From the NCBI GenBank assembly GCA_045630265.1, contig JAZQSV010000035.1, forward strand, positions 1 through 37,183: a DNA stretch of 37,183 nt, in the 5' to 3' direction. The position numbers and the translations under genes were made by a program. Source of the DNA: UMGS1279 sp045630265 (GTDB lineage Bacteria > Bacillota > Clostridia > Oscillospirales > Acutalibacteraceae). How positions within the stretch are numbered: position 1 is the first letter of the stretch; every line of letters starts with the position of its first letter. Positions 24,709 through 33,100 of the stretch are shown in pieces. A model generated the notes under the pieces. It searched no databases. It saw only the letters and a program-made list of their open reading frames with translations, and was not told the origin of the DNA.

Positions 24709-25404
24709 ATGATTTATGTAACGGGTGATATGCACGGCGATGAATCCCGTTTGTACGACAAAGAGTGGCGCAAGCTTAAAGCGGGCGACGTTTTAATTGT
24801 TTGCGGCGACTTTGGCTTCGTATGGGATAACAGCCCAAGGGAACAAAGCACACTTAAATATTTGGGCAGTCGAAAATTCACCGTATGCTTTTTAGACGGT
24901 ACCCACGAAAACTTTGAGCTTATTAAAAAGGCAAGGCGCACCGTTTGGAAGGGCGGCTTTGTTCACCGAATAAGTGGCAACCTCTATCATTTGGAGCGCG
25001 GTGAGGTTTATACAATAAACGGCACTAAAATTTTCGTTTTTGGCGGCGGAGAAAGCGAAGACAAGGAAATTCGAACCAAAGAACATCACTGGTGGAAGCA
25101 CGAACTTCCAAGCCCTGCCGAAATGGCCAGGGGCGCCGAAAATCTTGATGCTTTGGACGGCGAGGTTGATTATATTTTAACCCACGAGCCACCCTCTCTT
25201 GTTAAAAGCGCAATGCTTCTCAAAAAAGGTGCAACCGACCACGTTAATAAATTAAATGGATATTTAGAAGAAATCGGGCGGTATTGCAGCTACAAGCAAT
25301 GGTACTTTGGCAGTCTGCATGAGGATAGGCGTATCACCCCAAAACATACGGCCATCTTTAATAAAATTTTGCCCATAGATGAATATAATATTTATAAAAA
25401 GTAA
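24709..25404 (+). CDS. Calcineurin-like metallophosphoesterase
   Basis: A 231-residue cytoplasmic phosphoesterase. The dimetal motifs are visible in order: TGDMHGD (D-x-H), CGDFGFVWD (G-D), LDGTHEN in the place of the usual GNHE, LTHEPP, and FGSLHED in the place of GHTH. The substrate is unknown; the family includes nucleotide and phosphoprotein phosphatases. The ATG is preceded by TCGGAGG. Immediately downstream are a terminator and a palindrome array. Confidence 0.88.
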   Translation: MIYVTGDMHGDESRLYDKEWRKLKAGDVLIVCGDFGFVWDNSPREQSTLKYLGSRKFTVCFLDGTHENFELIKKARRTVWKGGFVHRISGNLYHLERGEVYTINGTKIFVFGGGESEDKEIRTKEHHWWKHELPSPAEMARGAENLDALDGEVDYILTHEPPSLVKSAMLLKKGATDHVNKLNGYLEEIGRYCSYKQWYFGSLHEDRRITPKHTAIFNKILPIDEYNIYKK

Positions 25405-25408
25405 GAAG

Positions 25409-25799
25409 AAAAGGCACCCCAAAGGGAGACACTTCATAAAGAAGTGTTCTCCCTTATTCATTTTTTGTATAAAAATTGACACTTTCTACTTGAAAGTGTC
25501 ATAGTGGGTTACGCACTATCAAATGTGCGTAACAGGAGTACATATTTTTCAAATTAACCTATCTCAAAAATAAGTATATTAAGTGATATTGTGAGACAGG
25601 TCTCACAGCGATATTTTGCGTTATCACGCAAAGTGATGTTGAAACTTGCAGTTTCAGTGATATTATATTCGCCCCCAAAACTCGCGAAGCGAATATAACT
25701 TGGGCATAGCCCAAATATAACTGCGAAGCAATATAACTCGCCGCCCGCGAATATAACTGTGACACCTTCCTTACGGAGGGTGCCACAAAAGGGTGCCTT
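25409..25799. repeat. Array of consecutive palindromes bounded by an inverted repeat
   Basis: No gene is seen between 25405 and 25818. The stretch starts with AAGGCACCC (25411-25419) and ends with its complement GGGTGCCTT (25791-25799). Between them are about ten separate inverted repeats in head-to-tail order. Examples are 25478-25500 (GACACTTTC/GAAAGTGTC), 25508-25533, 25590-25607, 25615-25632, 25640-25656, 25663-25698 (10-bp arms), 25700-25714, 25738-25750 and 25759-25786. Spacers recur: GTGATAT-like in the first half and AATATAACT four times in the second. The palindrome sequences differ from each other while the spacers are kept. It may be a mobile or expanding non-coding element; no protein explains it. 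Confidence 0.7.
25422..25466 (+). terminator. Intrinsic terminator after the metallophosphoesterase gene
   Basis: AAGGGAGACACTTC pairs with GAAGTGTTCTCCCTT (one bulged T, loop ATAAA), followed by TTTTTT after a few bases. It forms the first hairpin of the palindrome array. Confidence 0.75.
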
Positions 25800-25818
25800 A
25801 CTTTTTTGTTGAGTCGCC

Positions 25819-27903
25819 TTAAAATCTAACCGTTGCTACCGTCTCAAAGCCATCCAGCGTAAAGGAGTAAACGGTGTCCTCTTCGCAAAGGTAGAAGTAA
25901 TTTCCTATATAAAGTCCGCGTACATTATTTAAATCGTAAGAATAACCGTCAAGCGGGAGCTCTGCAACCTTTACAAAGGCATTATCCTTATAGGTGTAGA
26001 TAAAGTATTTGGGGTCGGCGTAGTCGCTACCTGCAAGGCCTATAAGATTTTTGTCTAGGTTTACAAAAACGGCCTTGTGCTCATACTCGGCGGGAATGTA
26101 GTTAACACCCAAATCGCAAAGGCTTTGCTCGGTAACGTTTTTGGGGTCGCTAACGTTAAACATTGAGAGCTTTGCCGTACCAACCTTGCCGGTTTTTTCA
26201 TCGGCATTTCTGCCAACACCAAGAAGCAGTCCGTCGCCATAGGGGTGTAGATAGCTTGAAAAACCTGGAATTTTAAGGGCGGAAAGTATCGTTGGATTTT
26301 TGGGGTCGGAAAGGTCAACCGTGAAAAGCGGGTCAACCTGCCTAAAGGTTACAAAGTAGCCAACCGCTCCGGCAAAGCGCACCGAATAAACCTTTTCATC
26401 GGGAGCCACGTCTTCTATAGAGCCAACTACTTTTAAATCCCTATCCAAAACGTAAAGGGCATTGCTTTGTCCGCCTCTATCCATAGAATAGGTAGAGGCA
26501 TATTCGCCATTCCATTTGGTTGCATAAACCGACGATTCAACAGTGGTTACAATTCTGAAGTGTCCGTCATACTCGTCCATAGAAAATTGGTTTAGTATTT
26601 GGCCCGCTACTTCGCCCGATGCGCCGTAACTTAGTTTGCCGTCCGCTATTTCAAAACGAATAAGGCGGGTTTTGGTTGAATACCTGTTGTAGGTAAAGTC
26701 GGACTTTTCACCATCGACTTTTTCGTAGTTTCCAAAGCATGCGGCAGCATAAATAGATTGGTTATTAACGTAAACCTCGTTGCCTGCGCCTAAAACCGTC
26801 TTTGTATCAATGCGCTCGGCAGTTAAAATGTCGGCAGAGGTGGCTATAAAATAGGTTCTTTTTATATCTCCCGAAAAGGCGCAAATATTATTTTCCGATA
26901 TGGTGCACTGTTCACTATTTTCGCCCGTTGTGGGGATAAAGGTTGTGGTGTCATCGGCATTTGGCTCACCGTAAAAACTATGTGTAGTGAAAACGTAAAG
27001 CACATTTTCGCTCAGGCGAGAGGATACGTAGTTTCCTGACTGCGTAAGTGTTTTTATAAGTGTTATATTAGGTGGGGTGACAATATCGAAAATCCGTGTT
27101 ACTATGTGGGTAGTAGCACCATAACCTTCGCGTGCGTAGGAGTTGTACAAAGAGGTAATAAGAACAAGGCGGCCGTTTTTAACGTACATATCAGTGAAAT
27201 ATTCTTTTTCTCCCTGCTCGGCAGCTATTTTGCCGTAGTCAATGCTTGAAATAAGCTCCATTTTACCGTTTTCGGCCTTTATAATAAAAATCTTTTTATC
27301 GTTTTGGCGGCCAATGTATATATATTTACCGTCGGTTTTAACAATGTCGCCCTCATCAATGCCGTCTACCTGCACGTTTGTTGAGCTATAGTCGTCACTA
27401 CCCGTTCCTGCGTCGTCTACAGTGGTGTTTGTAGACGTGTTTTCGCTTCCCTTGAGGTCGCTCGTACCTGTGGTGGCGCCAGGCATGGCCATATCGCTAT
27501 CTTCCATATCCTCTTCCAGCCACACCTCATCCTTGGTTACGCCGCCGTTGAGGAAGAAGTCTTTAATTGAATTACCGCGGTTTTCTGCCTTTTCTTTGTC
27601 GGATATTGACTTAAAAAGCTTATAAATATCGTCATAGCTAACGGTTTGAATGGCAGCGGTGCCGTCAAACTCCTTGCCAAGAGTCGGCTTGGCGCCGGGA
27701 CCCTTGCCCCACCAAACGGATAGCGCCAAAACAGTGATGCTAAGAGCTGCGGCGGTGACAGATAAGAAAATTCGCCTACCCCTTATTTTAGTAAAATTCC
27801 TTTTGGGCTCTGGCGTTGCTGTGATTTTTTCTAAAAGCTCTGCCGTAAATGCGGGGTCGGGATTTATATTTTCTAGTTCCTTTTTAAAGCTTTCTTTAAA
27901 CAT
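25819..27903 (-). CDS. Membrane-anchored beta-propeller protein, likely anti-sigma/sensor partner of the ECF factor
   Basis: A 694-residue protein. A short cytoplasmic N-terminus (1 to about 43, FKKELENINPDPAFTAELLEKI) is followed by a basic KIRGRR stop and one membrane helix (about 45-65). A Ser/Thr/Asp-rich linker leads to a large extracellular beta-propeller (about 170-694) of the Beta_propel family (PF09826-like): GIDEGDIVKTDGKYIYI, then repeated blades such as LYVLDRDLKVVGSIEDVAPDEKVYSVRFAG. Its ATG directly follows the TAA of the ECF sigma gene (TTTTAAATG), a coupling typical of sigma/anti-sigma pairs. The cytoplasmic segment lacks an obvious zinc anti-sigma motif, so the anti-sigma role is inferred from context. 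Confidence 0.82.
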   Translation of the reverse strand: MFKESFKKELENINPDPAFTAELLEKITATPEPKRNFTKIRGRRIFLSVTAAALSITVLALSVWWGKGPGAKPTLGKEFDGTAAIQTVSYDDIYKLFKSISDKEKAENRGNSIKDFFLNGGVTKDEVWLEEDMEDSDMAMPGATTGTSDLKGSENTSTNTTVDDAGTGSDDYSSTNVQVDGIDEGDIVKTDGKYIYIGRQNDKKIFIIKAENGKMELISSIDYGKIAAEQGEKEYFTDMYVKNGRLVLITSLYNSYAREGYGATTHIVTRIFDIVTPPNITLIKTLTQSGNYVSSRLSENVLYVFTTHSFYGEPNADDTTTFIPTTGENSEQCTISENNICAFSGDIKRTYFIATSADILTAERIDTKTVLGAGNEVYVNNQSIYAAACFGNYEKVDGEKSDFTYNRYSTKTRLIRFEIADGKLSYGASGEVAGQILNQFSMDEYDGHFRIVTTVESSVYATKWNGEYASTYSMDRGGQSNALYVLDRDLKVVGSIEDVAPDEKVYSVRFAGAVGYFVTFRQVDPLFTVDLSDPKNPTILSALKIPGFSSYLHPYGDGLLLGVGRNADEKTGKVGTAKLSMFNVSDPKNVTEQSLCDLGVNYIPAEYEHKAVFVNLDKNLIGLAGSDYADPKYFIYTYKDNAFVKVAELPLDGYSYDLNNVRGLYIGNYFYLCEEDTVYSFTLDGFETVATVRF

Positions 27904-28413
27904 TTAAAACTCCCCTTCCAAGGTTTCTTTAAGAGTAGTTCGGGCGCGGGAAAGACGCGACTTGACCGTGCCAACCGAAATAGAGCAAATTTTAGATATT
28001 TCCTCTACCGAATATCCCTCATAGTAGAATAGGTAGATTACAGTTTTAAGCTTTGGCGACAAAGCTAAAACCAAGGGCAAAACCTCGTCGGTTTTGTCGG
28101 TACTGGAAATAATGGTCTCCTTTAAATCGGCCTTTTTGTTTCGGTAGGAGGAGCCAAGCAGAGTGTTGCTTTGATTTAACGCAGTGCGGATAAGCCAGGC
28201 TTTCAAATGTTCCTTTGAGGTTATTTTATGAGAATTTTTAACAAGCCGCAAAAAGGTGCTCTGCAAAACGTCCTCCGCATCCGTCTTATTCCTTGTGCGC
28301 ACAAAGGCAAGCCGATAGATATTATCGGCAAATTCACTGAATGCGGCGGCAACGTCAACTTTAAACCTTTTATCTGCTAAAGAGCTGTTTTGGTTTATTT
28401 GCTTTATTTCCAT
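27904..28413 (-). CDS. ECF-type RNA polymerase sigma factor
   Basis: A 169-residue sigma-70 family factor with region 2 (about 20-85, FSEFADNIYRLAFVRTRNKTDAEDVLQSTFLRL) and region 4 (about 110-165, LSPKLKTVIYLFYYEGYSVEEISKICSISVGTVKSRLSRAR). Regions 1 and 3 are absent, as in ECF factors. The ATG at 28413 is chosen because GGAGAG lies 7 nt upstream; an in-frame ATG 15 nt earlier has no ribosome binding site. A sequence resembling an ECF promoter lies about 70 nt upstream, suggesting autoregulation. Confidence 0.9.
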   Translation of the reverse strand: MEIKQINQNSSLADKRFKVDVAAAFSEFADNIYRLAFVRTRNKTDAEDVLQSTFLRLVKNSHKITSKEHLKAWLIRTALNQSNTLLGSSYRNKKADLKETIISSTDKTDEVLPLVLALSPKLKTVIYLFYYEGYSVEEISKICSISVGTVKSRLSRARTTLKETLEGEF

Positions 28414-28458
28414 AAAATCACTCTCCATTAAGGCCGTTTGGAGCGGTTGCTCTACACT

Positions 28459-28487
28459 TAATACTTTCCAAGGGGGTAAAAGGTTCC
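28459..28487 (-). promoter_or_regulatory. Candidate ECF-dependent promoter of the sigma factor gene
   Basis: On the - strand, GGAACC (28487-28482), 17 bp, then GTATTA (28464-28459). GGAAC at -35 is the usual ECF signature. It lies in the gap between the XRE gene and the sigma gene. Confidence 0.45.
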
Positions 28488-28503
28488 CTAAAAATTTAAA
28501 AAA

Positions 28504-29109
28504 CTAGAAATTTCTTACAAGTTTTTTAATTTCGCCCAAAACCCTTAGTCGGCCAAATTCTGTTTTTGGAAAAGTAAGGGCTTTAAATTCGGGATTTGCA
28601 CTTTCAAGCGTTACTTCGTCCCCTGTAAATAAAAGCCGTGCGGGAATGGGGGGATTTCCGTCTATAGAAATAATACCAATTTTACCACTGGCAATAAAAT
28701 TTTTAAGGTGAATAAGTACGAAGTCTCCCTTATTTATTAAAGGAAACATACGCTCGCTTGTTATGTTATAAAAAACGTAGCCTTCCTTTTCTAAAAGCTC
28801 CTTTGTTGGAACGGGAATGAAAGAAATCGCATTTTTTTCTACTAAATCTTTAGAAGACAGGGGCAAATCTTTTACAAGCGGAACGGAGGAGACGGAGCAA
28901 ACTCCCTGCCCACACGTAACCGATAAAATATCACTTATCTTAATACCAAACTTGTCTGCTATTTTTTGTAGTGGGCCCATTCGGGGAACACGCTCATCCT
29001 TTTCCCACATAGAAACCGCCTTGTCGGTTACTCCCGCAATTTTGGCCAGCTCCTTTTGGGTCATGTCATTTTCCTCTCGAAGTGTTTTAATATTTTTTCC
29101 TATTGACAT
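28504..29109 (-). CDS. XRE-family repressor with catalytically defective S24-like domain
   Basis: A 201-residue regulator. Residues 5-60 are a Cro/CI-type helix-turn-helix (MTQKELAKIAGVTDKAVSMWEKDERVP). Residues about 100-198 have the LexA/CI S24 fold (YVFYNITSERMFPLINKGDFVLI, IISIDGNPPIPARLL, LRVLGEIKKLVR). In active proteins the motif is G-D-S-M-x-P with a Lys before Arg further on. Here Arg120 replaces the nucleophilic Ser and Ala157 the general-base Lys. The domain should dimerise but not self-cleave, so release from DNA would need another signal. AAGGTGG precedes the ATG. It is divergent from a Cro-like gene, with three candidate operators between. Confidence 0.88.
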   Translation of the reverse strand: MSIGKNIKTLREENDMTQKELAKIAGVTDKAVSMWEKDERVPRMGPLQKIADKFGIKISDILSVTCGQGVCSVSSVPLVKDLPLSSKDLVEKNAISFIPVPTKELLEKEGYVFYNITSERMFPLINKGDFVLIHLKNFIASGKIGIISIDGNPPIPARLLFTGDEVTLESANPEFKALTFPKTEFGRLRVLGEIKKLVRNF

Positions 29110-29179
29110 CTATATACCACCTTAAATCTGATAAACGTATGCGTTTTTATTGGAAGAATTTTAGATACTTTTGTTTGTT

Positions 29180-29191
29180 TTTGTCGACAAA
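29180..29191. promoter_or_regulatory. Candidate operator 1
   Basis: TTTGTCGACAAA, a perfect palindrome of half-site TTTGTC. It lies about 20 bp downstream of the predicted start point of the leftward repressor promoter. Confidence 0.55.
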
Positions 29192-29211
29192 AGATTTCAA
29201 AGTCCAACATC

Positions 29212-29240
29212 ATTATACACTTTTAGTGGAAAAAATGCAA
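29212..29240 (-). promoter_or_regulatory. Leftward promoter of the XRE repressor gene
   Basis: On the - strand, TTGCAT (29240-29235), 17 bp, TATAAT (29217-29212). Transcripts start just before operator 1. Confidence 0.75.
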
Positions 29241-29262
29241 TAGTATTTCAATTTTTTTCACA

Positions 29263-29277
29263 TTTGTCCTTGACAAA
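29263..29277. promoter_or_regulatory. Candidate operator 2
   Basis: TTTGTC-CTT-GACAAA. It covers the -35 element of the rightward promoter, the expected position for repression. Confidence 0.6.
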
Positions 29278-29298
29278 GTTTGACGATGAGTGTATACT
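29270..29298 (+). promoter_or_regulatory. Rightward promoter of the Cro-like / RHS operon
   Basis: TTGACA, exactly 17 bp, TATACT: a consensus-strength sigma-A promoter, which is why a repressor would be needed. Confidence 0.85.
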
Positions 29299-29321
29299 AG
29301 ACTACACAAAATTCCATTATT

Positions 29322-29338
29322 TTTGTCAAAGCGACAAA
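29322..29338. promoter_or_regulatory. Candidate operator 3
   Basis: TTTGTC-AAAGC-GACAAA, about 20-30 bp downstream of the rightward start point. Confidence 0.5.
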
Positions 29339-29368
29339 TTTTGCAAGGAAAAGGGAGGCAAAATAGAA

Positions 29369-29557
29369 ATGAAAATCACTGTAAAAGCTGTTCGGAAAAG
29401 CTGTGGATATTCTGTGCAGGAAATGGCTAAAATGCTTGAAATTTCCCCTAAAATATACGCTTTTTATGAAAAACATCCGGCCTTTATGCCGGCAGATTTG
29501 GCCATCGAATTTTCACACATTGGCGGCGTTTCGCTGGATAATATTTTTTTCGGCTAA
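29369..29557 (+). CDS. Cro-like helix-turn-helix protein (62 aa)
   Basis: A 62-residue protein: MKITVKAVRKSCGYSVQEMAKMLEISPKIYAFYEKHPAFMPADLAIEFSHIGGVSLDNIFFG. The segment SVQEMAKMLEISPKIYAFYEK has the XRE helix-turn-helix pattern and is DNA-binding by inference. The ATG at 29369 has AAGGGAGG 10 nt upstream. It is the first gene rightward of the operators, facing the larger repressor, an arrangement like CI/Cro of temperate phages and conjugative elements. Confidence 0.78.
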   Translation: MKITVKAVRKSCGYSVQEMAKMLEISPKIYAFYEKHPAFMPADLAIEFSHIGGVSLDNIFFG

Positions 29558-29589
29558 AAGTACACAAAAAGTAGAATGGAGATGACAAA

Positions 29590-29733
29590 ATGCGACCAAC
29601 AACAAAGAGAGTGCTTACCCTTTTGGGTGAACAATGTGCAAGAATAATTGAGCTTAATGAAATTGTTGATAAGGCAGAAGCTGCACTTAACACAAAATAC
29701 GAAAACATTATTGCAAAAAGAAAGGATGTGTAG
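29590..29733 (+). CDS. Small helical protein (47 aa), unknown function
   Basis: A 47-residue frame beginning MRPTTKRVLTLLGEQCARIIE, then NEIVDKAEAALNTKYENIIAKRKDV, with TGGAGATGA as ribosome binding site. It is predicted to be largely alpha-helical and possibly coiled-coil in the second half. I do not recognise it. It lies in the same direction and 32 nt after the Cro-like gene, and its stop is 3 nt before the next gene. Confidence 0.6.
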   Translation: MRPTTKRVLTLLGEQCARIIELNEIVDKAEAALNTKYENIIAKRKDV

Positions 29734-29736
29734 CTT

Positions 29737-29886
29737 ATGTTTTACTGTGAGGAATGTTATTTTACCTTTACAAAGCCAAGGGTTTATGTAGAAAGGCACG
29801 GTCTTTCATCTCCGCCCTTTGAAAAGGTTTTTGCCTGCCCCAAATGCGGGGGACTGTGTATAGAAGAAAAAAGGAGAATGCTCTAA
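29737..29886 (+). CDS. Small zinc-ribbon protein (49 aa)
   Basis: A 49-residue protein with two CxxC pairs (C4-x-x-C7 and C34-x-x-C37, then C41): MFYCEECYFTF ... VFACPKCGGLCIEEKRRML. This is a classic zinc-ribbon layout of the kind carried in phage and plasmid operons; the function is unknown. The start ATG follows TGTGTAGCTT with only a weak ribosome binding site (GGATGTG), so translational coupling to the preceding gene is likely. The TAA overlaps the next ATG by one base. Confidence 0.65.
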   Translation: MFYCEECYFTFTKPRVYVERHGLSSPPFEKVFACPKCGGLCIEEKRRML

Positions 29887-30134
29887 TGCCGCACGACGAT
29901 TTTAATTTTATATGTCCCTACTATTACAAAACCATTGGTAATGCCCTGTTTTGCGAGGCCTTTTCGGCAGGGACCAACATCCCGGTAAATGAAAGCTATA
30001 TAAAGCAGTGTTTCGAAACCAGAGCAGAGCGTAATCTTTGTATAAAAAAATACTGTGCCAGCTTTAAATACCCGCAGTGCCGCATTGCCGCCGTAAATGA
30101 GCTGATGGAGGATTTTTTATACGGAAGGAAGTGA
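29886..30134 (+). CDS. Cysteine-rich small protein (82 aa), unknown function
   Basis: An 82-residue protein beginning MPHDDFNFICPYYYKTIGNALFCEAF and ending ELMEDFLYGRK, with six cysteines (10, 23, 42, 52, 57, 65). The spacing CPYYY...FCE...C-x-KYCASFKYPQC resembles small Cys-rich proteins I associate with clostridial prophages and integrative elements, but I know of no named function. The start is supported by AAGGAGA 9 nt upstream and by the ATG overlapping the preceding stop. It is the last small gene before the RHS gene (63-nt gap with no terminator). Confidence 0.65.
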   Translation: MPHDDFNFICPYYYKTIGNALFCEAFSAGTNIPVNESYIKQCFETRAERNLCIKKYCASFKYPQCRIAAVNELMEDFLYGRK

Positions 30135-30197
30135 GGAAAAAGAAACTAAAACCTAAAACCGCAATAGCAAAAAATAAAAAAAGGAGATTTAAAGATT

Positions 30198-33100
30198 ATG
30201 AAGAATGTAACAACAAAAAACAGTACCCGAGTTAGAGAAATTATTGAACTCAGGGAAGGTAACCGAAAGGTTTTTAAAATGAGTGATGGAAGTGAGCAAG
30301 CAGTGTTTTATTCCAATGATGTTCACCTTTTCAATGAAAAAACCAAAAGATTTGAAGATGTGGACAATACGCTCAAAGAACAAAATGATGGAAAATACCT
30401 GGTTAGCCAAAGAGGTAACTTTAAAGCAAAGTTTAATGGTGAAGAAAATAACGAGCTTTTTAGCGTTGAAAAAGGTGTTCATAAAATTAGGGTTTGTGCA
30501 AGACAAGAAAAAGGTATCGATGATGGCAAATTGAGCTTAAAGCCCAAATTGCATAGTAAAGCACAAAAAATTAAACAATTAGATAAGATTGTTTTCGAAA
30601 AAGTATTAAACGGCGCAGATTACGAATACGAGGTAACCGCAAACGGTGTTAAGGAAAATATTATTGTAAAAGAGCGAGCAAGTGCTTATAGCTTCCCCTT
30701 TACAGTTAATTGCAAAAATGTAAGGCCGGAGCTTGATGAAAAAACGGGCAACGTATTATTTTTGAGTACCGAAACCGGTAAAGAGGAATTTTTCATTCCT
30801 GCGCCCTTTATGGTAGATGCAAACGGCATCACTTCCTCTTCGGTTCACTTTGAGCTTAAAGAGGATAGGGATAATGCCATTTCTCTTACAGTAATAGCCG
30901 ACAGTAAATGGATTAATGATAAAAATCGTGCTTTCCCGGTTGTTATCGACCCTCAAATTCAGCTTAGCGGAAATACGGCGATGACAACATATAGCTGGGA
31001 TGACGGCGCAATGTACAGCTCCCCCGTTCACGTTATCGGCGGAACAGTTGATATGAGTACCAGTTTTGGGCGAATGTATATGTCTATTAATATGCCTACC
31101 TTACCCCGCAATCCAAGAATTAAAAAGGCCTACCTAAACTTTAGGCAGGAGTCAAGCTCTATTGAAAGCCAAACTCCTATTAGACTGGGTCTTTATCAGG
31201 TTACTGATGATATTACGTTAGACGGCGGCACACCGTCAGATACAGGGGAACTTATTGATTATGCAATTATGAAGCCATATACCGATGAAACTGAGGGTGT
31301 AATAGAGTATAAATTTGATATTACAAGTCTTGTGGATGGGATAAACAAGGGAGAAACCACCGCTTCAAACCTTGTGTTAAGGCCTATAGACGTAACCTTT
31401 GGAACAAATAACAATATTACCCTTTTCGGCAGCGGTGTTGGAGAGCAGTTTGGCCCAAAGCTTATTGTTGAGTATGAGTCTACATACGGGGTTAACACCT
31501 CATATCGTACACATACCCACGAGCTCGGCCGCTTTGGTCAGGGTAGTATTGATTTACAGTGTCTAAACCTTATGTTTGAGTCGGAGGATTTTGCATGGGG
31601 CGGTAACCGTATGCCCGTTACCATAAAGCACCTTTATAATAGCGCTCTGTCTGACTATCAGTATACGGCAAATGGTAATATTATGCTTGAAACGGCAGAT
31701 TTCAGTCAGATGAAGCTCGGTAACGGCTATAAGCTCAGTATTATGCAAAGTATGGTGCTAAGTTCCGACGGCAAATACGTTTATATCGGTGAAAACGGTA
31801 GCGCGACCTATTTTGCGGGGGGCAGTTTGTTTGGCACCGACGAAAGCGGCGCAAGCTACGAAATATATAAAGAGGTTGACGGTGAAGCTACCTATGACCC
31901 CGTAAAACGTACCTTGACCCAAGGCGACGAAAAGTATTTGTTTGATTCCCTTGGCAGACTTATAAAAATTACAGATGCCTTTGATAACAGTATGGAAATT
32001 ACATACACCGACAATAGAATTACCGCAGTTACCGACGGTGCGGGAAGAAGCTTTACTTTTGAGTATAATGCCTCGGGCTTCCTTGCTTCAATAACCGCGC
32101 CCGATAACACCTGCGTACTTTATCTCTATGAGGGAGATTTGCTAAGCAATATAACCTACCAAGACGGTAGAAAAGCGGTTATCAGTTATTCTGCGAATAA
32201 GCCGTCTGAGGTGATTCTGCAAGATGCTGATGCAAACAATCTGTATAAGGTTTGTTATTCTTTTTATGAAGACCGACTTATAAGCGTTAGCGAATTCGGT
32301 GTGGAAAACGGCGAATTTACCGAGGGAATGCAAAGTATGTATACCTATATGCCCTCTGCGGGAAAAACCATCGTTGATATAATTGAATATATTCCGTCTG
32401 ATGACCCTGAGCCGTCAATTAAGTATTACTGGTCGGTATATACCTTTGATGATGACGGTAACGTTATCAGCGACTATTCATATATCAACGAAACGGGCAT
32501 GATAGACTCCGAAGGAAAGCAAAATAGTATAAACCCCTATATGGGTGATAGCGGTACATTTATAAGCAATATTGATAACCTGCTTTTAAACCATAAGTTT
32601 AACGGTTTGGAGCATTGGACGGAAACGGCAGAGAATGGCGCCGATTTTTACTCAGAGGTGCGCTCCAACGAAGATGCAACCAAGTTTGGTTACCGATATG
32701 TTTTCTTAGAAAACTATTTGGAAGATAGCGTCGGAAAAGGTATTGTCCAAGCAACAGGCGTTCTGCCAATAGGCGATTATACTTTTTCGGCTTATGTTAA
32801 GCCCGTGTGCGACTTTTTAGGTACCGATACTAGGGGCGCATATCTCCGCGTTATAAAGACCGACGGCACCGTTTTGGCAGAAAGTGAGCACCTTTGCGAT
32901 GGGGCCGAGGATTATATCCGCCTTGTAGCGCCCTTTAGACTGACACAGGCGCAGAGCGTTCAGGTACAAATTTTCCTGAGCGGTAGCGGTACGGCACACA
33001 TTAACGCTCCCCAGCTTGAAAAAAATCAGTACGCAAACGAGTATAATATGCTTGAAAACGGAAGCTTTGACGGCGGTATTACCGGTTGGGATGCTACTCC

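Noticed and set aside
25405..25818. CRISPR array
   Set aside because: The repeated units are short palindromes with different sequences and 8-15 bp spacers. There are no identical 25-37 bp repeats with unique spacers, and no cas genes.
28504..30134. Complete prophage
   Set aside because: Only a CI/Cro-like switch and small genes are present. There is no integrase, terminase, capsid or tail gene in the window.
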